A stretch of 64,000 bases of DNA from Paroedura picta (Eukaryota > Chordata > Lepidosauria > Squamata > Gekkonidae). The stretch lies in assembly GCF_049243985.1 (NCBI RefSeq), contig NC_135386.1, forward strand, positions 18,754,202 through 18,818,201. The letters run 5' to 3'. Of the stretch, positions 35,601 to 43,810 are shown piece by piece. Each line of letters begins with the position of its first letter. The first letter of the stretch is position 1. The notes beneath the pieces were generated by a model. That model was given only the letters and a program-made list of their open reading frames with translations. It was not told where the DNA came from and searched no databases. The position numbers were made by a program, and so were the translations under genes.

Positions 35601-38600
35601 GGGGAGCCAGGTTTGATTCCCTGCTCCTCCACATGCCGCCAGCTGGGTGACCTTGGGCTGGTCACAGTCCTGTTAGATCTGTTCTCACAGAGCAGCTTGC
35701 TCAAAGTTCCCAGAGAGGAAGGAAATTGATTGTATGCCGCTTTGGGACCCTTTTGGGTAGTGAGTACAAAAAAGGCCAGCTCTTCTTCTCTGCCCGGTTT
35801 GTTCCCCAGTGCTCCAAGGACTGCGGAAGTGGCACGAAGGTGCGGGACGTCAGCTGCGTCGACACACGAGACCTGCGGCCCCTCCGGCCCTTCCACTGCC
35901 AGGCCGTCCTCTACAAGCCCCCGGCCAAGATGCCCTGCCAGGCCCGGGAGTGCCTGGACTGGTACACCTCATCCTGGAGGGAGGTGAGAGCTGGGGAACC
36001 GCCCCCTAGAAACCGGGCACAGGCCTTCCTCTGCTGAGTCGGCTGTGCTTTGGAGTCCAGAGTGGCCGTTCCAGCCATGGCGCTGCCTACTTTGGGCTGG
36101 AGCCGAAGAGCACAACCCTACATTAAACTGTCTTCTAGGGAGCCAGGCTAGGGATTCGTCAGACGGATCAGGGCTCAGTGGGAGTGGTCTTTCCCATCTC
36201 CCATTGCCAGAGCCTTCTTTAGCTGGAGCAAGGGGGGGGGGAGTTGAAGGGGGGGGGCTCCCACTTCCCCTTGCCAAGCTGCTTGTCTCTTCCTGGCCAG
36301 TGCTCCGAGCTGTGTGGAGGAGGGGAACAGGAGCGCCTGGTGACCTGCCCGGAGTCCGGAAGGTGTGACGAAGCCCTCCGGCCCGACCCCAGCAGGCCCT
36401 GCAACCTCCACCCCTGCACCAAGTGGACGGTGGGCTCCTGGGGCCAGGTGAGCGGGGGGAGGGGTGTTAGCGGGGGGGAGGGGCAGCTTTGGTCTGGCAG
36501 TGGCTCGGTGGGCTCAGCGCTCCCCTCCCCCGCAGTGCACGGCCATGTGTGGCGGAGGCGTTCAGAGGAGGCAAGTGAAGTGTGTGAACGTGAAGACCGG
36601 CGGGGCGGAAGAGGACAGCGGCCGGTGTGACCACCAGCAGCGGCCGGAGAAGACCCAGAAGTGCAGTCTCCAGAACTGCCCTCAGAGCGAGCCAGGTGAG
36701 TAGGCAGCCTGGGGGGAGCAAAGGGCCCCTGGACTTGGGGGACGCACAGGTATGGGTGTGTGTGTGTGGGGGGGGTGTTTTGCTGGTGGCCCCTGCTGTT
36801 GAGACTCTGGTTGGTCTGGCGCTTGTCAAGTAATGTGTGGGAAAGATATCCACAGGGTGGTTGACCCTTGTGCATGTTAACTGCTGCCATGTATGGCCAC
36901 CCTATGAGTCAGTGACCTCTCAAGCACCCTGTCCTTATCAGCTCGGCTCCGGCCGGCCGTGAGATATTGCCTCCAAGGACGGAGCAGCCGGATGCTTGAA
37001 GCAAGGGGAGGAGGAGCCTCCAGAGGGAGGGGCTGCCCTGCTGGCCCCTCTCCCCGGGTCTAGGGCCTGAGCAGAGTGCAGGCGATGCAGCCAGTCCTTC
37101 CCCACGGCAGGAGCGTTCTGGGGCCGGGGGTGGGGGTATGAAGGATCAGCGTGGCTGATGCTGGAGGGAGCCAGGGGTCAGGGTGCTGCCAGCCAGAAGT
37201 GGTTTGAGGCAGAGTTTCATGTTGTGCTGTTCTTGCCAAGCCTGTGTCCAGCTGGGGAAGGCATGACACAGCAGGGCCAGGGGCCGAGCTAGAATGAAGC
37301 CGGGATTCTGCGCATTCTGTGTCATTAAAAAAACAGCTTCGGTTCTGGATTTGATGTGCTCTGGCTGACCTTAGTTAAGTGCACGGCCTCCAAACCACCC
37401 TTGAGCTGGCCGGGACTCTTCTGCCCATCGTGCGGTGTGTACTGTGCCTCCCCTTAAGAAAAGCCTGATCGTGCAGACATCAATCCACAGTGAATTTTCT
37501 GCCCAGCCTGTGAATAAAGCCATTTCTCATCAGGGGCCAGGAAGGCCATAAAAAGATCACAGAAGAGAATGCCCGGAAAAGGGGGGGGGGGAGGTAGGCG
37601 AAGCAACTGCAGCCTGTGAGGGTATAAATAGCTAAAGGGGACGGGGAGCAGAACAGCCAACTTGTCAGAGGCCCCAAGGCCAGACCACCCAAAACAAAAC
37701 GCTGGGTTTGCCACAGGCTTCCCGCTCCTGGCTGGTCTCTTTCTGCGACTACCCGGCTTTCTCATTCTGCAGTGAATTCAGGGGGACTCGGAGGGGGGGG
37801 GGTGCACTCGCTTGTAGCACGTGTATTGGGGGGGGGGGTATCCCGCAGTCGTCCTGAGATAAAAGGAATGGGAAGCAACGCCTTCTGGACCACTGTCCCG
37901 GAGGTCAGGAGGGAGGGTGGCCCACCCAGGGGAGGCAGGTGGGGGTATCACGCTTTAACCTGTAATGCTTTGATGCTTTAATTTAGGGACTGCCTTTGTT
38001 TAGGTTTTAGCAAGGCCACTGCATGGAAGCAAGTTTTGTGCGGCAGACCCCCCCCCCCCCGGGCAGCCTTAGGAAAGGCAGGAGGTGCAGTTGATTTGAG
38101 GGGGGGGGGTCCTGAAGGGGAACGGGGGGATGCGAGCACCAGGGTCTTGCACAGGCTGTGTGGCAGCACACAGAGTGTGTGGGGACGCGGTTCTATGCCC
38201 CTCCTCCCCCTTCTCTTTGGCCACTTGTGTGCAGCAGAGGCCTTTCTGAGCAGAGCAGCTCTGGGCTGTTAAACGGCCCAAAGGACTGCCCCAGACAAAG
38301 GCCCGGTCAATATTTGGGGGCCCCAAACCCAGTCACGTTCATGCGGGATTTTGGCTCATGATCTGATTCATGCCTCTCCCTACTCCCTGGTACTTAGAGA
38401 TGGACCCCAGCCTCTCCCATGCAGGTGGCTCCGCAAAAGAGCCTCTCTGTCCGAGGGGAGGAAGTGGGGGCCCTGTCTGTGGGGCTGGAGGGGAGGGGGC
38501 TGCTCTGAGCAATGCTGGCAGGACTCCCAGGGGCTTCAAAGGCCTTCAAGACTGAAGAAGAGGAGGGGGGGGGGTGATGACTCTTGAGAGCATGCCTTTG

Positions 38601-40333
38601 GTCTGTTCTCCTGCCTTTCCTGCCTTTGGTCTGTTCTCCCCCCCCCCCCGCCAGTAGAGGGGCTATGATGGGAAAAGGGCTGGAGTTGAGGCACACTGGG
38701 CCCCTCGCGTCCCCCTCCTCACTTGGGGTCAGGAAGGGCTCCAGGATCTTGCAGGCTGGGGAAGGAGGAGCCAGAGGGTCAGAGCATCAGAGGGTATCTA
38801 GATTAAATGCTGCACAAGAACAGATTGGGAACAAATCTCACGCATTTTGGGGAGGGGGAGGAAAGATGTTGCTGACAGCTGCAGAAATGAGCGTGGAACA
38901 GGGGGAGTGGGAGATTAACTCCTCCTGTGCCATGTGCTGGAGTGAGATCACATCACTTCTTGGAGATGGTTTCCAAGAAAATGTATACTCCTCCGGGGGC
39001 TTGCGTGCTTTCTTCCATGGGGCAACCAGTGGTTCTGGGCGAGAGTTTCTCAGAATGGGGAAAACAGATGGCCTTCCCAGCTTAAAACCTGTGGGAAACC
39101 TTTGAACAAGCCTTCCCTTGGCCCAGCAGCACGGTTCCCCCACCAAAAACACAACTGAAAAATAGCAAGACCTGCACATCAGATTTCTGCATTCTGAAAC
39201 GCAGCAGTACACCCAAGGAGTAAATCTTCTAAATATCACCCAAGGATTCCTGCAAGGCCCGCAGGGTTTCTGCTGAGGTTTATCTGGCACGGAGTACCTC
39301 TCAACCATTATGAACATTTCATCTTTAATAACGTCTGCAAGGGTCTCTCCAGCCCCCCGTCTCTGCCCCCCATCAGACTTCTGCCTCTGCGGTTGCAGAG
39401 AGCCTCCTCCTCCTCCTCCCGCAGTCCTAGTGGGAAATTCTGCATCCTCAACTGGCCCAGTGACCCAGGCACCCCATCCACACGGTGGGCTTCTGGAGCT
39501 TCTCTTTCAGACCTCCAGCGATGCCCAGATTGGTTAGAAATCTCAAAGGAAACCTGTGTTAGAGGTTTGCCTCCTGAACAGGGGATCAGCCTTGAGGGCT
39601 GCCGGTCTGGCCAATAAAGCCGAGAGGGTTGTCCGGGAGCTGACCCTGAGGGCCCCCAAGCCCTCCCCGCAGAAGACCACCCTCCCCGGGAGTCTTTTGG
39701 ATTAGCAAGAGGCCCCAGGGAAGGTGACTGGTGGGTCAGCTCTGACGGCAGGGCCAAGGAATGCGGAAGAGGGAGCCTGCAGGGGAGGGGACGGGCTTGG
39801 CGTCCCCCCATTGAGTCAGGAGACCCTTCACCAGACCCAGAACTCATTTGCGGGGCACCTTTCTGATTTTTTTTCAGCTGGGTGCATCAGGCAGAGGCAC
39901 CTCCCCGTGAGCCTGGCACTCGGGGAGGAGAGTGCCCCAGAGAATGAGCAAGGGACAGAGCAGCTTCCAGTTTCTGGGTTGGAGGCCTCTGTGTCTGCAA
40001 AACAGAGGCACTTGTAGCCCCCCCCCCCTTGGGGGGAGGAATCCACCATCCAGTTTTCCCTGCGGCTCTCCCAAGCCCATGGAGGGGAGGGTCGTGCTGG
40101 TAGGAGGCTGGTTCTGTGCACAGGATGGATGGCCTGGGAAGTGCGCGGGAGAGATGGGGCTGTTCTTTCAGCCACCCCCCCCCCCGCCCCCGCCTCCTCA
40201 ATAGACTGCTGTGACAGCAAAGTGGGAGGTGGGGGGCAGAAACTGAGCCAAGGAGAATGAAAAAGCAGACGGCAGACTTGAGGAGAGGGGAAGGGGGGAG
40301 GCTGCAGAGCGCAGAAGCCAAGATGGAGAAGGG

Positions 40334-40373
<40 letters not shown>

Positions 40374-40664
40374 GAGGAGGGGGAGCTTCAGAGAGAGAAA
40401 CCGCAGAAGGGAAAAGAGGGGAGAGGCTTGGAAGTGGGGGGTGGGGGGCAGGCAGCGTGCGGAAGAGAGTGGTGAAGCCGCCTTTGTGTCCTTGCTGCAG
40501 GTCTCGTGTGTGAGCGGGACCGTCTCTCCTTCGGCTTCTGCCAGACGCTGCTCTTCCTGGGGAGGTGCCCCCTGCCCACGGTCAGCACCCAGTGCTGCCA
40601 GACGTGCCGCCAGCACGGCCACGGCCAGCGGGATCGTGGGAACGAGCGTGCCTCCCGGAGGTGA
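10543..40664 (+). CDS. ADAMTS7: ADAMTS7 secreted metalloproteinase, whole gene (24 coding exons)
   Basis: This gene encodes a secreted zinc endopeptidase of the ADAMTS7/12 branch; ADAMTS7 is known to cut COMP and other matrix proteins. All 24 exons keep phase and give about 1,746 residues, against 1,686 in human. The order is signal peptide, prodomain, catalytic domain (HELGHSFGIQHD), disintegrin-like, TSR1, Cys-rich, spacer, TSR2-4, mucin exon, TSR5-8 and PLAC. Eight TSRs plus a mucin exon limit it to ADAMTS7 or ADAMTS12. Adjacency to MORF4L1, as on human 15q25, and near-identity in the catalytic and Cys-rich parts fix it as ADAMTS7. Exon coordinates are in the entries below. Oddities are one frame break in exon 19, a GC-AG intron after exon 19, and a CR1-derived donor after exon 7. 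Confidence 0.95.
13074..13280 (+). repeat. Reptile interspersed repeat ('agccctgctggatcagacc' family)
   Basis: The text 'agaagagccctgctagaccacgcc ... cctcctgtctcaccc' continues to 'gttgactgcctctgaatgtggaggttccctttagtcaccatg'. This is a widely dispersed reptilian repeat whose class I cannot name with certainty. A second copy lies at 58845-59045. It sits in ADAMTS7 intron 3. Confidence 0.5.
14408..14498 (+). repeat. (CTTC)n/(CCCT)n pyrimidine microsatellite before exon 4
   Basis: About 90 bases of ttcc and ccct units run straight into the AG of the ADAMTS7 exon 4 acceptor, so the microsatellite is the polypyrimidine tract. Confidence 0.85.
14884..19102 (+). CDS. ADAMTS7: ADAMTS7 exons 5-9: reprolysin catalytic domain
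   Basis: Exons are 14884-14967, 15724-15848, 16231-16380, 17315-17458 and 18958-19102. They encode [20 protein letters not shown], the segment [17 protein letters not shown], and [15 protein letters not shown]. The zinc site HELGH-S-FGIQHD is split by intron 7, whose flanking codon is AG/T (Ser). The Met-turn region [10 protein letters not shown] and [11 protein letters not shown] follow. All three zinc histidines and the catalytic glutamate are present, so the enzyme should be active. The exon 7 donor (CACAG/GTTGGT) is weak and lies at the edge of a CR1 fragment. Confidence 0.93.
15487..15615 (+). repeat. 5S-rRNA-derived SINE (diverged)
   Basis: The sequence contains 'catgccctgaccgggac', 'gatctcagaagctaagcat' and 'ggggcctgg'. 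This is the internal promoter region of 5S rRNA (box A, IE, box C order) followed by unrelated sequence. It is a SINE head rather than a 5S gene, since the conserved 3' stem is lost. It lies in ADAMTS7 intron 5. Confidence 0.65.
16381..16440 (+). mobile_element. CR1 LINE 3' end at the exon 7 donor
   Basis: The sequence 'ccaggaggtcccttccaactctatggttccatgatgattctgtg' is the classic end of CR1 (consensus ggtcccttccaactctatgattctatg). The match appears to extend back through 'gttgg...atgacc' to the very base after ADAMTS7 exon 7, so the GT of the splice donor lies in CR1-like sequence. Confidence 0.7.
16580..16860 (+). repeat. LINE/SINE tail with (AATG)24 microsatellite
   Basis: An A/T-rich stretch ends in 'ctggggattggcaggatataa', the usual retroelement tail. 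A perfect 96-base array of 24 AATG units follows at 16761-16856. It is intronic in ADAMTS7 (intron 7). Confidence 0.8.
16915..17072. repeat. Palindromic reptile repeat
   Basis: The left arm 'agtccagtaagaccaacaaa'-'gatttattc' is mirrored by the right arm 'gaataaatctttgttggact'. The core includes 'caaggcgaaagctcattcc'. Related but more decayed copies lie at 27130-27310, 41155-41300 and 62640-62715. The inverted arms suggest a small fold-back element; its class is not certain. Confidence 0.6.
19559..23835 (+). CDS. ADAMTS7: ADAMTS7 exons 10-14: disintegrin-like, TSR1 and Cys-rich
   Basis: Exons are 19559-19651, 20613-20758, 22274-22443, 23028-23161 and 23715-23835. Exon 10 reads [19 protein letters not shown] (disintegrin-like). 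Exon 11 ends that domain with [16 protein letters not shown] and starts TSR1 ([17 protein letters not shown]). Exon 12 gives [17 protein letters not shown] and the start of the Cys-rich domain. Exon 13 reads [20 protein letters not shown], and exon 14 [20 protein letters not shown]. Cysteine spacing matches human ADAMTS7 throughout. TSR1 WSSW is a potential C-mannosylation site, and CSRTCG a potential O-fucosylation site. Confidence 0.93.
20430..20530 (-). repeat. tRNA-derived SINE fragment
   Basis: Read on the minus strand it contains a tRNA-like B box ('ggttcaatcctg') next to a 'gcagacgtctgctc'-like segment. It lies about 80 bp upstream of ADAMTS7 exon 11. Confidence 0.5.
21480..21725 (-). 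repeat. tRNA-derived SINE, minus orientation
   Basis: The minus strand reads a tRNA-like head with B box 'ggttcgaatctcc'. On the plus strand this appears as 'ggagattcgaacctgggtcctccc', with 'cccctgtgaggtgggccaggcagag' and a decayed tail near 21490-21540. It lies in ADAMTS7 intron 11. Confidence 0.65.
24241..27867 (+). CDS. ADAMTS7: ADAMTS7 exons 15-16: spacer and start of TSR2
   Basis: Exons are 24241-24485 and 27726-27867. Exon 15 reads [20 protein letters not shown], then [19 protein letters not shown] and [17 protein letters not shown]. This is the cysteine-free spacer and is nearly identical to human. Exon 16 ([16 protein letters not shown]) ends the spacer and begins TSR2 with [17 protein letters not shown]. 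The 3.2-kb intron between them holds SINE fragments and no recognised gene. Confidence 0.92.
24920..25055 (+). repeat. Squamate tRNA-SINE 3' half
   Basis: The segment 'ggcagttctctcagagctctctaagcctcacc ... ggcgattgtaagctgctttgg ... caaggtacaaaaaaacagctctt' matches the 3' half of the SINE copies at 35560 and 42135. A decayed tRNA-like segment at 24535-24710 may be another copy. Confidence 0.6.
27130..27310. repeat. Palindromic reptile repeat, decayed copy
   Basis: The arms 'aggggcaccttgaaaacctt...tttttattcaag' and 'ttgaataaaacttggtgggtcttcaacatgcccctgctgg' are inverted relatives of the element at 16915. It lies in ADAMTS7 intron 15. Confidence 0.5.
31389..32178 (+). CDS. ADAMTS7: ADAMTS7 exons 17-18: TSR2 end, TSR3, start of TSR4
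   Basis: Exons are 31389-31515 and 31965-32178. Exon 17 reads [19 protein letters not shown], then [17 protein letters not shown]. Exon 18 carries [18 protein letters not shown] and ends [10 protein letters not shown] at the boundary where TSR4 resumes in exon 19. Both acceptors are preceded by long pure C runs. The 3.5-kb intron upstream (27868-31388) shows no supported gene. Confidence 0.9.
32831..34448 (+). CDS. ADAMTS7: ADAMTS7 exon 19: TSR4 and mucin domain, one frame break
   Basis: A single 1,618-nt exon starts with [16 protein letters not shown] (rest of TSR4) and PLLPCPRK. It passes [18 protein letters not shown], which resembles a Ser-Gly glycosaminoglycan attachment region near the same place in human. 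It continues through an acidic, tyrosine-rich block at 33143-33205 into about 400 Ser/Thr/Pro/Gly-rich residues, and ends with WEAGNWSE, the start of TSR5. The frame runs open to a stop near 33547, while the frame open from there to the exon end is shifted by one base. The two frames meet around a C9 run at 33429-33437. With one C fewer the exon is open throughout. A homopolymer sequencing error is the simplest explanation; a true mutation cannot be excluded. The exon ends at a GC donor (gag/gcaagt). Confidence 0.88.
34811..36695 (+). CDS. ADAMTS7: ADAMTS7 exons 20-23: TSR5 to TSR8
   Basis: Exons are 34811-34963, 35810-35983, 36301-36447 and 36536-36695. Each starts with a TSR CSxxCG core: [48 protein letters not shown] and [16 protein letters not shown]. 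Each of the first three ends with the tryptophan motif of the next repeat: [16 protein letters not shown] and WTVGSWGQ. The [13 protein letters not shown] segment in exon 21 is identical to human. Introns between exons 20-23 are short, and that before exon 21 contains a SINE reaching the acceptor. Confidence 0.93.
35560..35797 (+). repeat. Squamate tRNA-derived SINE, near full length
   Basis: The head is 'agccagcgtggcgttgtggttaagaacggcagactctaat' (A box), then 'ggtttgattccc' (B box), a body 'ccttgggctggtcacagtcctg', and the tail 'gtatgccgctttggg...gtgagtacaaaaaaggccagctcttcttct'. Its end lies about 12 bases before the AG of ADAMTS7 exon 21, so its T/C-rich tail forms part of that polypyrimidine tract. 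Confidence 0.75.
36865..36960. repeat. Short reptile repeat
   Basis: The stretch 'tgccatgtatggccaccctatgagtcagtgacctctcaagcaccctgtccttatcagctc' matches a dispersed lizard repeat with the 'ggcgaccctatgaatgaatgacct' theme, related to the Bov-B/Sauria tail. It lies in ADAMTS7 intron 23. Confidence 0.45.
40337..40369 (+). repeat. (GA)16 microsatellite
   Basis: A pure alternating AG run of 33 bases in purine-rich DNA, about 130 bases upstream of ADAMTS7 exon 24. Confidence 0.9.
40501..40664 (+). CDS. ADAMTS7: ADAMTS7 exon 24: PLAC domain and stop
   Basis: The acceptor is cttgctgcag. The exon reads [19 protein letters not shown], then [16 protein letters not shown], followed by a short basic tail ending ERASRR and the stop TGA at 40662-40664. 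The six cysteines match the PLAC domain that ends ADAMTS7 and ADAMTS12. The 3.8-kb intron before it (36696-40500) holds G/C runs and a (GA)n tract, with no exon that I can support. Confidence 0.93.
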
Positions 40665-41769
40665 AGAAGGCCTCTCTGTCGTCCTGCCACTTGGCAGCGA
40701 GGATCCGGAGTGCCTCAGGGAGACCCCCGCCACACCCCGCCAAGCAGGTCCCTTCCAGCAGGGGTGGGCAAAGCATCCGTCTGTTTGCCAGCCCCCCCCA
40801 CCCCCCCCACCCCTGTTGGGCTCTCACCTGGTGCTCTGGCTCAGTTCCCCAGGGGCAGTGGGGGGCTGCTGGGGGAGGGGGGGCTGGAAGCTGCCAGGCC
40901 ACGCCGCCGTCCGATGTCCGGCCCGTGAGCATGCCACGACACGAGAAGGTGCTACGGTTCATGACGCACTCAGGGTCGCGTGGTGCTGGCAGGCCAGCCC
41001 ACAGCGCTTGACTGAGAGACTTGTTCCAAACGGTTATTTTTGTACTTTCTATACACCTGCCTCTAGCATCCTAACCTGTGTAGCTGTGTTGTTATTCATT
41101 GTCCTTATTACTGACTTGAGAGGCTTGAAGCGGGCAGTGGGCTCACGGCCGCTCCCAGGCAGAGCTTCCAGGGACCAGAGTCCAGCAGGGGCCCCTTGGA
41201 GGCCAACCAGGTTTTATTCTGGGGGGCATCTTTCGTGTGCAGGCATGCTTGTTCAGATATCTGAAGCGGTGGGAGAATGTTTGTGTTGGCCAAAGCGTGC
41301 ACGCACACCAAAGCGTACACCTTGCATACAACTGGGTTGGTCTCCAAGGTCTCCAAGGGGCCCCTGTGGCCATAATGGAATTCCCACAGGGCAAGGAAAG
41401 CTCAGAGCGCGGCCTGCCATTGTGCGGGTGACCGTGAGCTTGCGTGATTCTCTGGGCCTGAGATTGTCTCAGGGGACTTCTAGGGCTACAATCACCGCTC
41501 CAGATGGGAGGGCACCACCCTTTCCACACGGAACTCAGAGAAATCCCACGGAGCGTGCCGCTTTATGGATCTCGGTCTTGGAGCGAGTTTGAGCGTTTTT
41601 CAGCACGGAAGGGCAGGCGGGGGAGCCGGATGGTGCCCTACATTGTACCCGTTGCCTCTCCTGCTTCTCTGGACGCCAGCTGTGTGTGGCTCTACAAGCC
41701 TCAGCTCCCTTCCCTGTCCCCCAGCCTCCCGTTTGTCCCGTGCCATTTCCACAGGTGCGAGGGGGCTAA

Positions 41770-41881
41770 AATAAATGAAACAAGATGCTACGGAAGGATA
41801 TCTTTGTAGTTCTCATTTTTTAAAAAGAAATTGTCCATGCGTTTTACGAGCATTCTGACCCTTTTTAAAAAATGAAATAAA
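41770..41881 (+). terminator. Candidate ADAMTS7 polyadenylation signals
   Basis: Two AATAAA hexamers lie at 41770-41775 and 41876-41881, about 1.1-1.2 kb after the ADAMTS7 stop. The first is followed within 35 bases by a T-rich stretch (tctttgtagttctcattttt). Which site is used, if either, cannot be told from sequence alone. Confidence 0.4.
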
Positions 41882-42134
41882 AGCAGCGCACTTTCCTTTT
41901 AAAATCCTCTCTCGGTACAGCCTGGCCAGAGGACCAAAATGCGGCAGGCTCAGAGGCCTAGACTGGCTGTGAGGGTTTCTTCTGCCCGGAGGTGGGAGGG
42001 GCATCATTGTGGGAGAGGTCGAGGCAGGGAATTCAGCTCCCCCCAACCCAGCAAACATTTGTGTGTCAAAACAAAAAAGCCCCCAAATTCCCACTCAGAA
42101 ATGTCCCAGGCAGATGGTGCGGAGGGTCCACTCT

Positions 42135-42420
42135 GAAGGGTAGACGAGGGGTGTCGTGGTTAAGACCGGCAGCAGCTTCTAATCTGGTGAGCTGGGTTTG
42201 ATTCCCCGCTCCTCCACATGCAGCCAGCTGGGGGACCCTGGGCTAGTCACAGTTCTGTTCTTGTTTAGCAGTCCTGTCAGAAGCTCTCTCTTGGCCCCAC
42301 CTCCCTCACACAGGGTGCCTGTTGTGGGGAGAGGAAGGGAAGGCGATTGGAAGCCGCTTTGAGCCTCCTCTTGGCAGTGAAAAGTGGGGTATAAAAGCCA
42401 ACTCTTCCTCCTCTCCTTCT
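42135..42420 (+). repeat. Squamate tRNA-derived SINE, full length
   Basis: It has A box 'tcgtggttaagaccggcag', B box 'gggtttgattccc', body 'cttggccccacctccctcacacagggtgcctgttgtggggagagg', and tail 'aggcgattggaagccgctttgagcc ... ggggtataaaagccaactcttcctcctc'. It is the best preserved copy of this family in the window and sits in the ADAMTS7-CIAO2A intergenic region. Confidence 0.75.
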
Positions 42421-43489
42421 ACAATCCACTGGGGGCACAGACCGCCTCTTCCTCCTTGGCTGGGAGTTCTGGCTGCAGGCAGAGAATTTCCCGCTGGACA
42501 ATTCCTTTTCGGCACGTGGCTGGAAAAAGTGGCACCGTCACTCACATCAGATTATGCTCCAGAAATGTTTCTTGTAAACAGTGAGTCATATCTGGTCACT
42601 ATAGAGACTGACAGATTATTTTTCTGAAGCCCAGCGCTGAAACGATAGCTGTGCCCTTCCAAGCCCCCTCCATCTGTTCTGGGCCATGTCTTCCGCTGCG
42701 GTGGTCCCCAAAGGATCACCCACAGCAGCTACAGACCGGGACTTCCTCGCCCTGCCAGAAATCGGGATTTGTTCGGCTCATCCATAGCCGGAGCTGTAGG
42801 CTGTGCAGGCCAGCTCGAGACTTCTTTCTTTTAAAGGAAGACGCCCTGGTAGCAGTATTAGTTCTGACAGCATCAAAGGCTCGTAGCAATCCATGCAGCA
42901 TAATCGACCGCCATACTTGTCATTGTTTAAGAAGAAAAGACGGGTGCTCTGCCCTCCTCTTGGTTCTTGGCCAAGGTGCTTCCAGGGTGCTGGGCAGCTG
43001 CGCTTAAAGGGAAACCTGATGTGCCTCTTTCAGAGACTCCTGCAGCCTCGGCCAATCGTGTCTCCCCCTTTAGAACCTTCTGGCCTTGCCCCATTATTTG
43101 TCCATTTGGCTCCACCTGCTGCAACTGGGTTAGCAGATGTGTGGTCCACTGGGACACACCCTCAGAATCAAAACAGACAAGACCAGATGCTGGACCCGAA
43201 ATCTGCTGAAAGATGAAGCTGCAGCAGGAAAGGAGTATGCGTGTCTGTCCATTTTCTTCTGTTTTTCCTGTCATTTGTTGGGGCTATGAGAACGCTGCCC
43301 CCAGATGTCTGCTTATTGACAGTCTTTGTGAAATACATCTTGCGGCTTCAGACAGATCATGTTGGTGTATTATGAACAGTTTGTGTGTGTGTGTGCGTTT
43401 GGTTTTTCCCCCAGCTCCTTACTTTATGGCTCCATCCTAAACAGGATTCCCTCTTAGCTTTGTGGCAGTAGAAGGGCATCACCCTGGGA

Positions 43490-43690
43490 AAATGTATGTA
43501 TGTATTTATTTGATGATTGATATGCTGCCCCTTACTGCAACATCTCAGGGCGGTGTACATAGAACCAGTGGGGAGGGGAATGTGGCACATTGCAACATTT
43601 GGCACCATGAAACACCTAACAGTAATAACAGCAGTAATATTGGGAAGGGACAACAGTACTACAAATGCACAGGGAACCCCAAAAGCCTTT
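43490..43690 (-). repeat. Non-LTR retroelement tail, minus orientation
   Basis: The stretch 'gtatgtatgtatttatttgatgattgatatgctgcccc...tcagggcggtgtacatag' is the reverse complement of a typical LINE/SINE tail. A shorter relative lies at 27610-27690 in ADAMTS7 intron 15. Confidence 0.5.
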
Positions 43691-43727
43691 GAGTGTTAAA
43701 GCACAGAACGTTTAAATGACAGCTGTT

Positions 43728-43810
43728 CTAAGGGTGCAACCCAAAGGTCACTTCTGGGAAGGAAGCCCTACTGAATAACATGAGACTTATTCCAAGCAGA
43801 CCGGCTTAGG
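43728..43810 (+). repeat. Short reptile repeat ('ggtgcaaccc...cttagg')
   Basis: The theme 'gggtgcaacccaaaggtcacttctgggaaggaagccctactgaataacatgagacttattccaagcagaccggcttagg' matches a very common squamate dispersed repeat ('gcaatcctaagcacacttacttgggagtaagccc'). The class is uncertain. Confidence 0.45.

Noticed and set aside
40441-41592. 383-residue plus-strand open frame
   Set aside because: It overlaps the last ADAMTS7 exon in a different frame and runs into the 3' UTR; the PLAC frame with its six cysteines is the true one.
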